This document shows, piece by piece, positions 1 through 9,129 of a stretch of DNA of 64,000 nt. A model generated the notes under the pieces. That model did not search any database and was not told where the DNA came from. It was given only the letters and a program-made list of their open reading frames with translations. The number at the start of each line of letters is the position of its first letter. Position 1 is the stretch's first letter. The translations under genes and the position numbers were made by a program. The DNA lies in the NCBI GenBank assembly GCA_023512345.1, contig JAILZT010000009.1:1-64000 (forward strand). The letters run 5' to 3'. This DNA is from Paenibacillus sp. (GTDB lineage: Bacteria; Bacillota; Bacilli; Paenibacillales; Paenibacillaceae).

Positions 1-76
<76 letters not shown>

Positions 77-96
77 ACACTTATGCAATATTTCTT

Positions 97-174
97 GGAA
101 CCGTGGTGTAGTTGGCCTAACATGCCTGCCTGTCACGCAGGAGATCGCGGGTTCGAATCCCGTCGGTTCCGCCA
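97..174 (+). tRNA. tRNA-Asp (GTC)
   Basis: Cloverleaf with acceptor GGAACCG/CGGTTCC, anticodon GTC and a T arm with GGTTCGAATCC. CCA is encoded. It lies 24 bases after tRNA-fMet in the same cluster. Confidence 0.95.
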
Positions 175-192
175 TTTAAATTTTATATGTAT

Positions 193-265
<73 letters not shown>

Positions 266-274
266 CTTTTTCTT

Positions 275-360
275 GGGGGATTAGCGAAGCGGCCAAACGC
301 ATCAGACTGTAAATCTGCTCACGTAAGTGTTCGGTGGTTCGAATCCATCATCCCCCACCA
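275..360 (+). tRNA. tRNA-Tyr (GTA)
   Basis: 86-base tRNA with a long variable arm, as expected for a class II tRNA. Acceptor GGGGGAT/ATCCCCC, anticodon GTA in GACTGTAAATC, encoded CCA. Confidence 0.95.
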
Positions 361-368
361 TTTTTTAT

Positions 369-441
369 GAGCCATTAGCTCAGTTGGTAGAGCACCTGAC
401 TTTTAATCAGGGTGTCGAAGGTTCGAGTCCTTCATGGCTCA
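369..441 (+). tRNA. tRNA-Lys (TTT)
   Basis: Acceptor GAGCCAT/ATGGCTC with discriminator A, anticodon TTT in GACTTTTAATC, CCA not encoded. Last gene of the cluster and followed by a terminator. Confidence 0.95.
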
Positions 442-451
442 TACGTTTACC

Positions 452-485
452 AAAAAGTCATTACCTTAGGGTAGTGGCTTTTTTT
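452..485 (+). terminator. Rho-independent terminator of the tRNA cluster
   Basis: Twelve-pair stem AAAGTCATTACC / GGTAGTGGCTTT (with G:T pairs) around a TTAG loop, followed by a run of seven T. Confidence 0.85.
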
Positions 486-584
486 GTTTATAATAAGGGT
501 TTAAAAATTAGGAGAACCAGTCAAGCCCGCATAAAGACGAAAAATATGATAAAATAAGCGAAAAAACAAAAGTGGTGGAATATT

Positions 585-1685
585 GTGACTATAGAGAGCG
601 AGACATTGCGTCAGAAACTGGAACAGCTCACCGGAAAGAAAACCGCAATCAAACAATTCGGGCGGCAGGACTCTACTTCCCTATTCGGTATTGGTGCTCA
701 AGAGACTGATCAGCCAGTTATTCACGAAGGTTGTATTTGGACTCCACTGCATGAGAATGAGGGGCGTATTACTGCTATAGGGGTGGAGATGGAAGGTTTA
801 ACTTCTATGGAGGTACAATTGGTCCATTTTGCGGTAAGAAGCTTTGCTGCTGCGCTTAAGGTTACAGGGGTTAAAGAAGAAGGGGAGATGGAAGCTCTTC
901 AGCTCAGCAAATGGCTTAATTCCCAGTTGGAACAGGAAAAGGAAGACACAGAGATTCCAGATGAAATTGCTCTGAAAAGCCGGCTTTTTGGAGAAATAGT
1001 TCCCTTTTTGTTAACAAGCGAGAATGTACATAATACCCAAATCTCCTATCGATCATTGATGAAGCTGTTGCGAAGTTATTTTGACAGTGCGGTTATGCTG
1101 ATTCCTCTGCAGGAAAAGGAATGGCTTATTTTAGCACGCAAGGAGCTTCTCACTGGTGGAGATGATAAAGATGATGAAGAAGAAAGTGAAGACGACCTCT
1201 TGTCGCAAACCAGCATGGGCCTGCATGAGCTGATTGCCAATGAGTGGGTGGGTGTATTTCATCTAGCAGTGGCGCCTGCGATTGTTCCTATAAAGGGTTT
1301 GACCGGAGTGGTAGCACTTTTACGGGAGACTATAGTATTGGGACGTATTTTTCAAGTGGGAGAATATATTCATTTGCCTTGGGAGCTGCATTTAGAGCGT
1401 CTAGTGAATAGTATTCCTGATGCACGGCGTAAGCAGTTGTTAGGACAGATAGGAGATTACACCTCTGTTTTATCAGATAAAGAAATGCTGCTGACGCTGG
1501 AGACTTTTTTTGAAATGGAATGTAATGTTAGTGAGACCGCTAAGAAATTATACATTCACCGTAATACGCTATTATACCGTCTAGATAAGATTAAACAGGA
1601 GACAGGTGCAGATGTAAGAAGCTTTGGGGATGCTGCTATTGTGAAGTTGACCATGCTATTGTATAAAGTGACGAAAAGGAAATAA
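585..1685 (+). CDS. PucR/CdaR-family helix-turn-helix transcriptional regulator
   Basis: A 366-residue cytoplasmic regulator. The last ~55 residues form the PucR-type C-terminal helix-turn-helix (CNVSETAKKLYIHRNTLLYR followed by LDKIKQETG), a domain found in CdaR/PucR proteins that control sugar-acid or purine metabolism. The N-terminal ~300 residues are not assigned; an acidic stretch (DDKDDEEESEDD) sits near residue 200. The GTG start is supported by AGTGGTGG at 571-578. The gene stands alone between the tRNA cluster and the sugar ABC ATPase at 1794, so control of that gene is possible but unproven. The effector is unknown. Confidence 0.8.
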   Translation: MTIESETLRQKLEQLTGKKTAIKQFGRQDSTSLFGIGAQETDQPVIHEGCIWTPLHENEGRITAIGVEMEGLTSMEVQLVHFAVRSFAAALKVTGVKEEGEMEALQLSKWLNSQLEQEKEDTEIPDEIALKSRLFGEIVPFLLTSENVHNTQISYRSLMKLLRSYFDSAVMLIPLQEKEWLILARKELLTGGDDKDDEEESEDDLLSQTSMGLHELIANEWVGVFHLAVAPAIVPIKGLTGVVALLRETIVLGRIFQVGEYIHLPWELHLERLVNSIPDARRKQLLGQIGDYTSVLSDKEMLLTLETFFEMECNVSETAKKLYIHRNTLLYRLDKIKQETGADVRSFGDAAIVKLTMLLYKVTKRK

Positions 1686-1793
1686 TTTTTTTGTGAAGGT
1701 TGCAAATAGCCAGTTCAAGGTGACTGGGTTAAGATAGGTGTACGGAAAAGAAATTTTACGAACTTCAATAATTGATCCGAGGGGGACATTTAA

Positions 1794-2915
1794 ATGGCAG
1801 GCGTACGTTTAGAGCACATCACCAAAAAATACCCAGGTTCCGATAAAGCAACAGTAGCAGATATCAATCTTGATATTAAAGATAAGGAATTTCTAGTATT
1901 GGTTGGACCATCCGGTTGCGGTAAATCTACAACACTACGGATGATCGCTGGCTTGGAGGAAATTTCCGAAGGTAAAATGTTTATCGGCGATCGCGTTGTT
2001 AATGACGTAGCACCGAAAGACCGCGACATCGCGATGGTATTCCAATCCTATGCCTTGTATCCGCATATGAGCGTATACCAAAACATGGCGTTTGGTTTGA
2101 AATTGCGTAAAGTTAAAAAAGATGAGATTGACAAAAAAGTTCGCGACGCTGCTAAAATTCTCGATATCGAGCATTTGCTTGAGCGTAAACCAAAAGCTCT
2201 ATCTGGTGGTCAACGCCAACGTGTAGCTTTGGGCCGTGCTATCGTCCGCGATCCACAAGTATTCTTGATGGATGAGCCTCTTTCCAACTTGGATGCTAAA
2301 CTACGTGGTCAAATGCGTGCTGAAATCACTAAACTGGTTAAGCGCCTTGAAACTACTTGTATCTATGTAACGCATGACCAAACAGAAGCTATGACAATGG
2401 GTGACCGTATCGTAGTTATGTATGATGGTATCATTCAACAAGCAGCTTCTCCTGAAGTGTTGTACAATGAACCAACTAACTTGTTCGTAGCCGGTTTTAT
2501 CGGTTCCCCAACAATGAACTTTATCAATGGTACATTGTCTGATGTAAACGGAAGCGTTCGTTTCCGCGCTGAGAATCTTGATGTTGAAGTGCCAGGCGGA
2601 AAAGCTCAAATTATCCGCACTAAGGGCTACATCGGCAAAGAAGTCGTAATGGGCGTTCGTCCAGAAGACATTCACGAAGAACCAGTATTCTTGGAAGCTT
2701 CACCAAACACAATCTTCACATCGTTGGTTGATGTAACTGAAAACCTGGGTCATGAAATGTTGCTCTACTTGAGCGGTCTTGGCAGCAGCACTGTTATTGC
2801 CCGTGTAGACGGTCGTTCTACTACTCGCGAAGGCAGCAAGCCTAAGCTGGCAGTTGACATGAACAAGGTCCATTTCTTCGACAAAACTTCCGAACTTAAC
2901 ATTCTATTGGGATAA
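1794..2915 (+). CDS. ugpC: Multisugar ABC transporter ATP-binding protein (UgpC/MsmX/MalK type)
   Basis: The 373-residue ATPase of carbohydrate importers. Walker A is GPSGCGKST at residues 38-46, the signature LSGGQRQRVALGRA is near residue 135, Walker B and D-loop (FLMDEPLSNLD) follow, and a C-terminal TOBE/OB regulatory region (from about residue 240) marks the MalK/UgpC subfamily. No permease or binding protein is adjacent; in Bacillus, MsmX-type ATPases are orphan units that energise several sugar importers, and this one likely does the same. Ribosome site GAGGGGGAC lies at 1780-1788. Codon use is strongly biased, suggesting high expression. A terminator follows. Which importers it serves cannot be read from the window. 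Confidence 0.92.
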   Translation: MAGVRLEHITKKYPGSDKATVADINLDIKDKEFLVLVGPSGCGKSTTLRMIAGLEEISEGKMFIGDRVVNDVAPKDRDIAMVFQSYALYPHMSVYQNMAFGLKLRKVKKDEIDKKVRDAAKILDIEHLLERKPKALSGGQRQRVALGRAIVRDPQVFLMDEPLSNLDAKLRGQMRAEITKLVKRLETTCIYVTHDQTEAMTMGDRIVVMYDGIIQQAASPEVLYNEPTNLFVAGFIGSPTMNFINGTLSDVNGSVRFRAENLDVEVPGGKAQIIRTKGYIGKEVVMGVRPEDIHEEPVFLEASPNTIFTSLVDVTENLGHEMLLYLSGLGSSTVIARVDGRSTTREGSKPKLAVDMNKVHFFDKTSELNILLG

Positions 2916-2940
2916 GACCCTACGTCTTTTCTCCTTTCCG

Positions 2941-2969
2941 AAAGCCGCCCGAAAGGGTGGCTTTTTTTG
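2941..2969 (+). terminator. Rho-independent terminator after ugpC
   Basis: Stem AAAGCCGCCC / GGGTGGCTTT with GAAA-type loop, followed by a T run. Confidence 0.9.
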
Positions 2970-3148
2970 ATGTAAAACGAAGGATTCAATATGACAAAGA
3001 AGTCTGCCTCAAAGGGCGTTATGATTGCATTCATAGTCGTTATCAATTAAGATAGCAGGAGAATTATCTCCAGCAGAATGGTAATGAATGACTAACCGTA
3101 TGCAGGAGAGGCGGACAATAACCGCAGGTGACGAAAGGACGAACATAC

Positions 3149-4087
3149 ATGGCTAAGAAAGTAAAAGTATCTGAATTGGTACAACATTTTCAATTAGAAG
3201 TCATTTCCGGGCAGGAGGGTCTCAAGAGACCTATAACTGTGGACGATTTGAACCGCCCTGGCCTAGAGATAGCTGGTTATTTTGAATACTATCCAGAAGA
3301 ACGTGTTCAACTGCTCGGTAAGACAGAGTTGGCTTTCTTTTCTATGCTGCCAGAAGAAGAGAGAAAGAGCCGGATTCGGGGGATTTGCAATGATAATACA
3401 CCATGTATTGTCATCACTCGCTCTTTGGAAGTCCCGCAGGAGTTAATAGATATTAGTAACGAGAAAGGCTTGCCTGTACTTCGCAGTGCTATGGCAACTA
3501 CGATTTTTTCCAGCCGACTCACCAGCTTTCTGGAAGGAAAATTAGCGCCAACAGCCACTATTCACGGTGTACTCTGTGATGTGTATGGTGTAGGGATGCT
3601 AATAACCGGAAGCAGTGGTATTGGTAAGAGTGAGACTGCATTAGAGCTAGTTAAACGCGGCCATCGCCTCATAGCTGACGATGCTGTAGAAATTCGCCAA
3701 ACCTCTGACAACCAGCTGCATGGTACTGCTCCTGAGTTAATTCGTCATCTATTGGAGATTCGCGGTGTGGGCATTATTAATGTAATGACCTTGTTTGGTG
3801 CCGGTGCGATTCGGAACCATAAGCGTATTACCCTTGTTGTAAGACTAGAAGCTTGGCAACAAGATAAACAATATGATCGCCTTGGTCTAGACGAGGAAAC
3901 AACACGTATTATAGATACGGATATTCCTTTGGTGACCATTCCAGTTCGGCCGGGTCGTAACCTTGCAGTTATTATTGAAGTAGCTGCCATGAATTATCGG
4001 TTGAAGCAAATGGGCTTTAACGCAGCATTACAATTTACTAATAAGCTAACTGCCACCATTTCTGAAGATATGGATGATTTGGATTAG
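3149..4087 (+). CDS. hprK: HPr kinase/phosphorylase HprK
   Basis: Bifunctional enzyme that phosphorylates HPr on Ser46 using ATP or pyrophosphate and reverses the reaction by phosphorolysis, releasing pyrophosphate; central to CcpA-dependent catabolite repression. It has 312 residues, the usual length. Walker A GSSGIGKS falls at residues 154-161 and the HprK signature region ([18 protein letters not shown]) lies about residues 205-225. An in-frame GTG at 3128 would add seven residues, but AAAGGA at 3134-3139 is correctly spaced for ATG 3149 and MAKKV matches the family start. First gene of a tight set with lgt, ppaX and the acyltransferase. Its target HPr is encoded at 32174. Confidence 0.96.
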   Translation: MAKKVKVSELVQHFQLEVISGQEGLKRPITVDDLNRPGLEIAGYFEYYPEERVQLLGKTELAFFSMLPEEERKSRIRGICNDNTPCIVITRSLEVPQELIDISNEKGLPVLRSAMATTIFSSRLTSFLEGKLAPTATIHGVLCDVYGVGMLITGSSGIGKSETALELVKRGHRLIADDAVEIRQTSDNQLHGTAPELIRHLLEIRGVGIINVMTLFGAGAIRNHKRITLVVRLEAWQQDKQYDRLGLDEETTRIIDTDIPLVTIPVRPGRNLAVIIEVAAMNYRLKQMGFNAALQFTNKLTATISEDMDDLD

Positions 4088-4099
4088 GAGTGTGAGAAG

Positions 4100-5140
4100 A
4101 TGTTTCCATTAGCTATAGATCCGATTGTTTTTAATATCGGATCCATACCCGTTCACTGGTACGGCTTGATATTAGGGTTTGGTGCATTGGTAGGATTATT
4201 CCTCGTAATCCGTGAAGGCAAACGATATGGCATTCCACAGGAATTTTTCATGGATATGCTGCTGCTTGGTTTTCCCTCAGCCATAGTCGGAGCACGAATT
4301 TATTATGTAGCTTTTAAATGGAGTGAGTATAAGGATAATCCGTTAGATGTATTCAAGATCTGGAACGGCGGTATTGCAATTTTCGGTGCTTTAATCGGAG
4401 CGATCATTTGTGGAATAATCTATTTCCGTTACAAAGGATACCCTTTCTGGCGTGTTATTGATATTTGCGCACCTGGGCTTTTGGCTGGGCAAATGATCGG
4501 CCGCTGGGGCAATTTTGTGAATCAAGAAGCATACGGCGGTGTGGTAGAAGAATCATTCCTGCGTGATAAGCTTCATTTACCTGATTTTATTGTGAACCAG
4601 ATGTACATAAATGATGGCTTAACTGAAGCCTTCCGTCATCCAACTTTTCTATATGAATCGCTTTGGAGTCTATTGGGAATTGCTTTACTCATGGTATTGC
4701 GGCGTCAAAAATTTATTCGAGCGGGAGAACTATTCCTGACTTACTTCACCTGGTACTCAATCGGTCGATTCTTTATTGAACCGTTGCGTACGGATAGCTT
4801 AGCCTTTAACGGGAGCACTGGTGTAGAAGCCCTTGTGAATGGACTATGGACTCCAATGACCTGGTTGGGATTTGAACAGGGTTATCTGGACCCGGCTTAC
4901 GGAAATGTTCGTATCTCCCAATTGTTGTCTCTACTTATAGCTGTAGCAGCAATAGCTCTAATTATCATACGCCGGGTAACAGGGCAGCCAAAGCCGCACT
5001 ACTCGGACCCTATTATAAGCACAAAGGCTTCAACGTCAGATACACTGATGCCTGAAGGGGCGGAGAATACGCCTCGAAAAGTTCTGAAAGGCAGCCCTAC
5101 CGAGATAAAGCAACCTGATGGGGAAGACAAAAAGGAGTAA
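4100..5140 (+). CDS. lgt: Prolipoprotein diacylglyceryl transferase Lgt
   Basis: Integral membrane enzyme that moves diacylglyceryl from phosphatidylglycerol to the lipobox cysteine of prolipoproteins. The Lgt signature GRWGNFVNQE occurs near residues 133-142, and about seven hydrophobic segments are visible, beginning with the first 30 residues. At 346 residues it is longer than the ~270 typical of Bacillus: about 55 hydrophilic residues follow the last membrane segment and end in a charged cytoplasmic-type tail (KQPDGEDKKE). It begins 12 bases after hprK, with GGAGTGTGAG as ribosome site, so the two are co-transcribed. Confidence 0.95.
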   Translation: MFPLAIDPIVFNIGSIPVHWYGLILGFGALVGLFLVIREGKRYGIPQEFFMDMLLLGFPSAIVGARIYYVAFKWSEYKDNPLDVFKIWNGGIAIFGALIGAIICGIIYFRYKGYPFWRVIDICAPGLLAGQMIGRWGNFVNQEAYGGVVEESFLRDKLHLPDFIVNQMYINDGLTEAFRHPTFLYESLWSLLGIALLMVLRRQKFIRAGELFLTYFTWYSIGRFFIEPLRTDSLAFNGSTGVEALVNGLWTPMTWLGFEQGYLDPAYGNVRISQLLSLLIAVAAIALIIIRRVTGQPKPHYSDPIISTKASTSDTLMPEGAENTPRKVLKGSPTEIKQPDGEDKKE

Positions 5141-5149
5141 TAAAATATT

Positions 5150-5800
5150 ATGATAGAATGTGTTCTCTTTGATCTGGATGGTACCATTGTCGACACGAAC
5201 GAGCTGATTATTAATTCGTTCATGCACGCGCTGAAGCAGAATGCCTTAACACCTTTAAGCCGGGAACAGATCATTCCGCATATGGGAACGACGCTACAGC
5301 AGCAAATGAGAACATTTTCAGGTCTTGAGGATGTTAGTAAGCTTGAACTATCTTATCGGTCTTATAATTATGAGCATCACGATTCTCTGGTCCGGCCGTT
5401 CCCGCATGTCAATGAAACCATGGAGGAGCTGCGTCGTCGAGGAATTAAGATGGGCATTGTAACGACCAAGATTCGCCCAACAACCCTTAAGGCGCTGGAG
5501 ATGTTCGATTTGCTTCAGTATATGGATACCATAGTAACGATTAATGATGTGACTGAGCCTAAACCTCATCCAGAGCCCGTACTCACTGCAGTACGTAATC
5601 TGGGTGTGGATCTGCAAAGAACCCTCATGGTAGGGGATAGTGCTGTTGATATTCAATCTGCTAAGGCTGCGGGCGTTTATGCCGTTGCGGTAGCTTGGTC
5701 TCTAAAAGGTGAGGAAACGCTTCGTAAATATGATCCGGATTATATCATCCATGATATGACGGAGCTATACGATATCGTAGAGCAGGGGAAGAATCAATAG
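5150..5800 (+). CDS. ppaX: Pyrophosphatase PpaX (HAD superfamily)
   Basis: A 216-residue haloacid-dehalogenase-type phosphatase. Motif I DLDGTIVD is at residues 8-15, motif II is the T of GIVTTK, and motif III/IV is the KPHPEP ... MVGDSAVDI region. PpaX hydrolyses the pyrophosphate released when HprK dephosphorylates Ser-P-HPr, pulling that reaction forward; its place two genes after hprK fits this role. The start lies 9 bases after lgt; the likely ribosome site AAAAAGGAG is within the end of lgt. The stop overlaps the next start by one base. Confidence 0.93.
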   Translation: MIECVLFDLDGTIVDTNELIINSFMHALKQNALTPLSREQIIPHMGTTLQQQMRTFSGLEDVSKLELSYRSYNYEHHDSLVRPFPHVNETMEELRRRGIKMGIVTTKIRPTTLKALEMFDLLQYMDTIVTINDVTEPKPHPEPVLTAVRNLGVDLQRTLMVGDSAVDIQSAKAAGVYAVAVAWSLKGEETLRKYDPDYIIHDMTELYDIVEQGKNQ

Positions 5801-6309
5801 TGAGAAAAGTAACCCGCTATCCTGTAGAAGGCCATAACTCTCTATGGTATATTTACCGCACAGTCAGCCCATGGAAGGGTGTAAAGAACTTTATATTTAT
5901 CCAGATTGCCCGCTACTGCCCGATTTTGTCGCTCAAAAACTGGATCTATCGCCGGGTTCTTGGCATGAAGGTAGGGAAGCATACGGCTTTTGGGCTGATG
6001 GCGATGGTAGATGTATTTTTTCCGGAGAAAATAACGGTTGGTGAGAATACAATTATCGGCTATAACACAACCATTCTGGCACATGAGTATCTAATTAAGG
6101 AATATCGCTTGGGTGAAGTTCTTATTGGTGAAAATGTGTTAATTGGCGCCAATTGTACCATACTTCCTGGGGTAACTATTGGAGACGGAGCCATTGTAGC
6201 TGCCGGTTCAGTAGTTCATAAGGATGTAGCTGCTGGAGCATTTGTCGGTGGAAATCCCCTTCGGGAACTAAAGGCAGGATCGTCGGCTGAAGATGTGGAA
6301 GACTTGTGA
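5800..6309 (+). CDS. Hexapeptide-repeat acyltransferase (YvoF-like)
   Basis: A 169-residue left-handed beta-helix protein. The C-terminal half shows repeating hexapeptides (IGENTI-, IGANCTI-, [18 protein letters not shown]) and ends in the typical GGNPLRELK closing segment of O-acetyltransferases. The N-terminal half is basic and hydrophobic. GTG start overlaps the ppaX stop (TAGTG), so translation is probably coupled. The equivalent in Bacillus subtilis is yvoF in the hprK-lgt-yvoE-yvoF cluster; the acceptor substrate is unknown. Confidence 0.88.
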   Translation: MRKVTRYPVEGHNSLWYIYRTVSPWKGVKNFIFIQIARYCPILSLKNWIYRRVLGMKVGKHTAFGLMAMVDVFFPEKITVGENTIIGYNTTILAHEYLIKEYRLGEVLIGENVLIGANCTILPGVTIGDGAIVAAGSVVHKDVAAGAFVGGNPLRELKAGSSAEDVEDL

Positions 6310-6317
6310 ATACCGTT

Positions 6318-6372
6318 TAACCCCCTGCAGGTTATTTTGCGTGTTGGAGCGCAACTCCTGCGGGGTTTTTGG
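6318..6372 (+). terminator. Terminator of the hprK operon
   Basis: AACCCCCTGCAGG pairs with CCTGCGGGGTT across a loop of about 28 bases that can form its own small stem; a short T run follows. Confidence 0.7.
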
Positions 6373-6520
6373 CGTCTTTTACTATATTCATACAATCGCG
6401 TCTAGCAGTTCACTTCAGAGTATCAGAATGTTATTCAACATGGGGCAGGCTTCCTGATAACAGAACAACTTCCACTTAGCGTCTTATGAAAGATACGTTA
6501 GTAGAGAAGGGGATAATGAA

Positions 6521-7756
6521 TTGAGTCCTGTAAAACAAGAAAGACTGCCCCAGTTGGATATTTTCCGAGCATTGGCCATTTTAGGGGTGCTGCATGTGCA
6601 CTCTTCTTCCTTTGCAGCGGGTGAACAGGCGCTAAATTCGCCGTACTATTACTGGATTAATGGCATCAATATTTTCTTCAAGTTTGGTACACCATCTTTT
6701 ATATTTCTCAGCAGCTTCGTGTTATTCTACAATTACTATGGGCGGCCAGCTACTCGAAGTTTAATTGCTAACTTTTATCGTCGTCGCCTAATGTTTATCC
6801 TGCTGCCCTATTTATTGGCTTCTATTGGCTATTATGGGCTGGGCCTATATGTAAATGGCTATTTGACGCAGAGTGTGGGAGAGAGTTTGTCTGGATTTTT
6901 AAAAGCTTTATTTACCGGGAATGCGTATGCACACTTGTACTTCGTATTTATTAGCATCCAGTTTTATGTGCTGTTCCCACTTTTGCTTATGCTTCTTCAG
7001 CGTTCACGCCAACTTACCCGCTGGGTGATTCCCATTGGACTAGCCCTTCAGTGGGGTTTTATCATTTGGAACAAGTATCAGCTTCATATTGTGGAAAAGG
7101 GCAGCTTGGCCATTTCGTATTTTGCGTATTACATGATGGGGGCTTACATTGCCATTTATTTCGAGGATATAAAAAAGTGGCTGTTCACTCCATGGGGACA
7201 ATTCTCCGGGTTGCAAAAGAGCCTCACTGCTATGCTGTTTGGCAGTTGGCTAATTGCCGCGTTTTTTCATATGCAGCTATGGTATGAGGGGCGCCATAAT
7301 GGAATATGGACCAATTCGTTGTGGTACGAGTTATTATGGAATGTTCACACGATGCTGTCGTCGCTGGTGCTACTATATCTAACCTTCTTTATCTACCGTA
7401 AGGCTCCGCGGACTGTCGTTGCTTTTCTAACACGTTTGGGAGAGTTATCCTTTGCTATTTATCTCATTCATCCGTTATTATTGGCAATATATCGGCGGTT
7501 TCGATACAATATTTCACCGGATTCGTTAACTTATATCCTCTTTATTTATGGGGGATTAATTATTGCACTTGGTGGCAGCTGGTTAATTGTGCAGTTTGCT
7601 TTCCGTCGCATTCGACCGTCGTGGGTCGTGTTTGGCAGTGTTCCTCGTTCACTAGCTCCTCCTTCAGGCAAGACAGCACCAGCATCTATGGGGAAAGAGA
7701 AGCAGAGTATCGGTGGAGCGCCGGAAGAAGCATCAAAGAGGACATTTGGCGGTTAA
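6521..7756 (+). CDS. Membrane acyltransferase, acyltransferase-3 family (copy 1)
   Basis: A 411-residue multispanning protein with about ten hydrophobic helices. The N-terminal motif RLPQLDIFRALAILGVLHVH carries the R-D...R...H pattern of acyltransferase-3 (OafA/YrhL-like) enzymes, which transfer acyl groups to extracytoplasmic polymers. The C-terminal ~35 residues are hydrophilic. The start is TTG, chosen because AGAAGGGG at 6505-6512 is well spaced and no ATG fits. The adjacent gene is a close paralogue with the same N-terminal motif, pointing to tandem duplication. The acyl acceptor is not evident. Confidence 0.85.
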   Translation: MSPVKQERLPQLDIFRALAILGVLHVHSSSFAAGEQALNSPYYYWINGINIFFKFGTPSFIFLSSFVLFYNYYGRPATRSLIANFYRRRLMFILLPYLLASIGYYGLGLYVNGYLTQSVGESLSGFLKALFTGNAYAHLYFVFISIQFYVLFPLLLMLLQRSRQLTRWVIPIGLALQWGFIIWNKYQLHIVEKGSLAISYFAYYMMGAYIAIYFEDIKKWLFTPWGQFSGLQKSLTAMLFGSWLIAAFFHMQLWYEGRHNGIWTNSLWYELLWNVHTMLSSLVLLYLTFFIYRKAPRTVVAFLTRLGELSFAIYLIHPLLLAIYRRFRYNISPDSLTYILFIYGGLIIALGGSWLIVQFAFRRIRPSWVVFGSVPRSLAPPSGKTAPASMGKEKQSIGGAPEEASKRTFGG

Positions 7757-7800
7757 ATAATTAATCTCATCTTCAGATGTGGAGTAATCAGGGGGAAATA

Positions 7801-8988
7801 ATGTTGAGTCAAAAAGAACGGATTCCGCAGCTGGATATATTTCGGGCTATAGCTATTCTGGCGGTCCTTGCTATTCATGCGACCTCGCGTACTTTAAGTG
7901 AAATGCTGGATACATCACTGTTCCATCCATTTCTTTTCATAAATAAGTTCAGTCAGTTTGCTGTGCCTTCTTTTGTTTTTCTAAGCGGGTTTGTCTTATT
8001 CTACAATTATATAGATCGGCCGTTGAGTGGCAAAATGCTAGGCAAATTTTATAGTAAACGTTTGCTTTATATTATTGTGCCTTATGTTGTATTTTCTCTG
8101 CTGTATTTTATATTAAAGATGTATGCGGGGAATACGTGGGATCTGCCTGCGGTTGAACAGATAAATAAGCTGGGCAAGTATCTGCTTAAAGGAACTGCTT
8201 ATACGCATTTGTATTATGTCATCATCATTTTCCAATTTTACGTTCTTTTTCCCATATTCCTGTGGTGTCTGCAGAAAAGCCGCCGAATTGCCGCATGCTC
8301 ACCTTTGATCGGGCTGCTGCTTCAATGGGGATTCGTATTGTTAAATAAATATATGACCAAGAATGGCTATTGGGAGTTATCTAAGGGTAGTCTCTCCATT
8401 ACCTATTTTTCATATTTCTTATTAGGTGCAGCTATTGCCATTTATTATCCCACTTTGAAAAAGTGGCTTATACCTTCACGTGAGGGGTGGCAATCCGGGA
8501 AAGGAATGGCATGGATCAGTTTATGGGTAGTATGGGCTGCTGCAGGGATTGTTCATGTTGAACTTTGGTATAGCAGTTATAAGAAGGCTGCAGTGATTAA
8601 CAGCTTGTGGTATGAAGGCTTTTCGAATCTACACGCACTATTGTCATGTATTGTCCTGATGCAGCTCTCATTCCTACTATATGGGCGGGGACGTAATTGG
8701 CTGGCTGCCATGTTAAGTTCAATGGGGGCTTGCTCCTTCGGCATTTACTTGCTGCATCCGGCGCTGCTGTATTTCTATAGAGAAATACCATTCCATGGAG
8801 GCTCGCTCGCTTATGCTGCGGCTATTGCAGGCGGTTGGCTGGTAGCGCTGTTGGGTTCATGGCTTGTTGTGGCACTAGCTTTCCGCTACTTGAAGCACTC
8901 CTGGATCTTTTTTGGTTCCGTCCCTCAGAAGCCTAAATCCGGGGCGAAGATCATAACGACGGACAAGTCGGTAAAAGCTCAAGGATAA
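7801..8988 (+). CDS. Membrane acyltransferase, acyltransferase-3 family (copy 2)
   Basis: A 395-residue paralogue of the preceding gene, sharing RIPQLDIFRAIAIL at the N terminus, the FVLFYNY segment, HLYYV and the WIFFGSVP ending. About ten membrane segments are predicted by eye. An in-frame ATG at 7777 exists, but AGGGGGAAATA at 7791-7800 sits directly before ATG 7801 and homology with copy 1 begins there. It follows copy 1 by about 45 bases and is probably co-transcribed. Function as for copy 1: O-acyl transfer to a surface or secreted polymer, acceptor unknown. Confidence 0.85.
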   Translation: MLSQKERIPQLDIFRAIAILAVLAIHATSRTLSEMLDTSLFHPFLFINKFSQFAVPSFVFLSGFVLFYNYIDRPLSGKMLGKFYSKRLLYIIVPYVVFSLLYFILKMYAGNTWDLPAVEQINKLGKYLLKGTAYTHLYYVIIIFQFYVLFPIFLWCLQKSRRIAACSPLIGLLLQWGFVLLNKYMTKNGYWELSKGSLSITYFSYFLLGAAIAIYYPTLKKWLIPSREGWQSGKGMAWISLWVVWAAAGIVHVELWYSSYKKAAVINSLWYEGFSNLHALLSCIVLMQLSFLLYGRGRNWLAAMLSSMGACSFGIYLLHPALLYFYREIPFHGGSLAYAAAIAGGWLVALLGSWLVVALAFRYLKHSWIFFGSVPQKPKSGAKIITTDKSVKAQG

Positions 8989-9075
8989 TGCCAAAAGACG
9001 AGGCTATACTCACTTATTACGCAGTATGAGTAGTTGGAATAAGAGCCATTAGCTTAAGGTCTAAATTAATTTTTT

Positions 9076-9122
9076 AAAAGCGTCAGCTTTCCACCTTTAT
9101 GGTAGGAGCTGACGCTTTTTTT
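9076..9122. terminator. Bidirectional terminator between convergent genes
   Basis: Strong stem AAAAGCGTCAGCTTTCCACC / GGTAGGAGCTGACGCTTTT with a TTTAT loop, T-rich on the plus strand and A-rich on the left for the minus strand. It serves both the acyltransferase pair and the gluconate operon. Confidence 0.88.
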
Positions 9123-9129
9123 TGCTATC

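Noticed and set aside
327..557. Plus-strand frame over tRNA-Tyr and tRNA-Lys
   Set aside because: Overlaps two clear tRNAs and the terminator.
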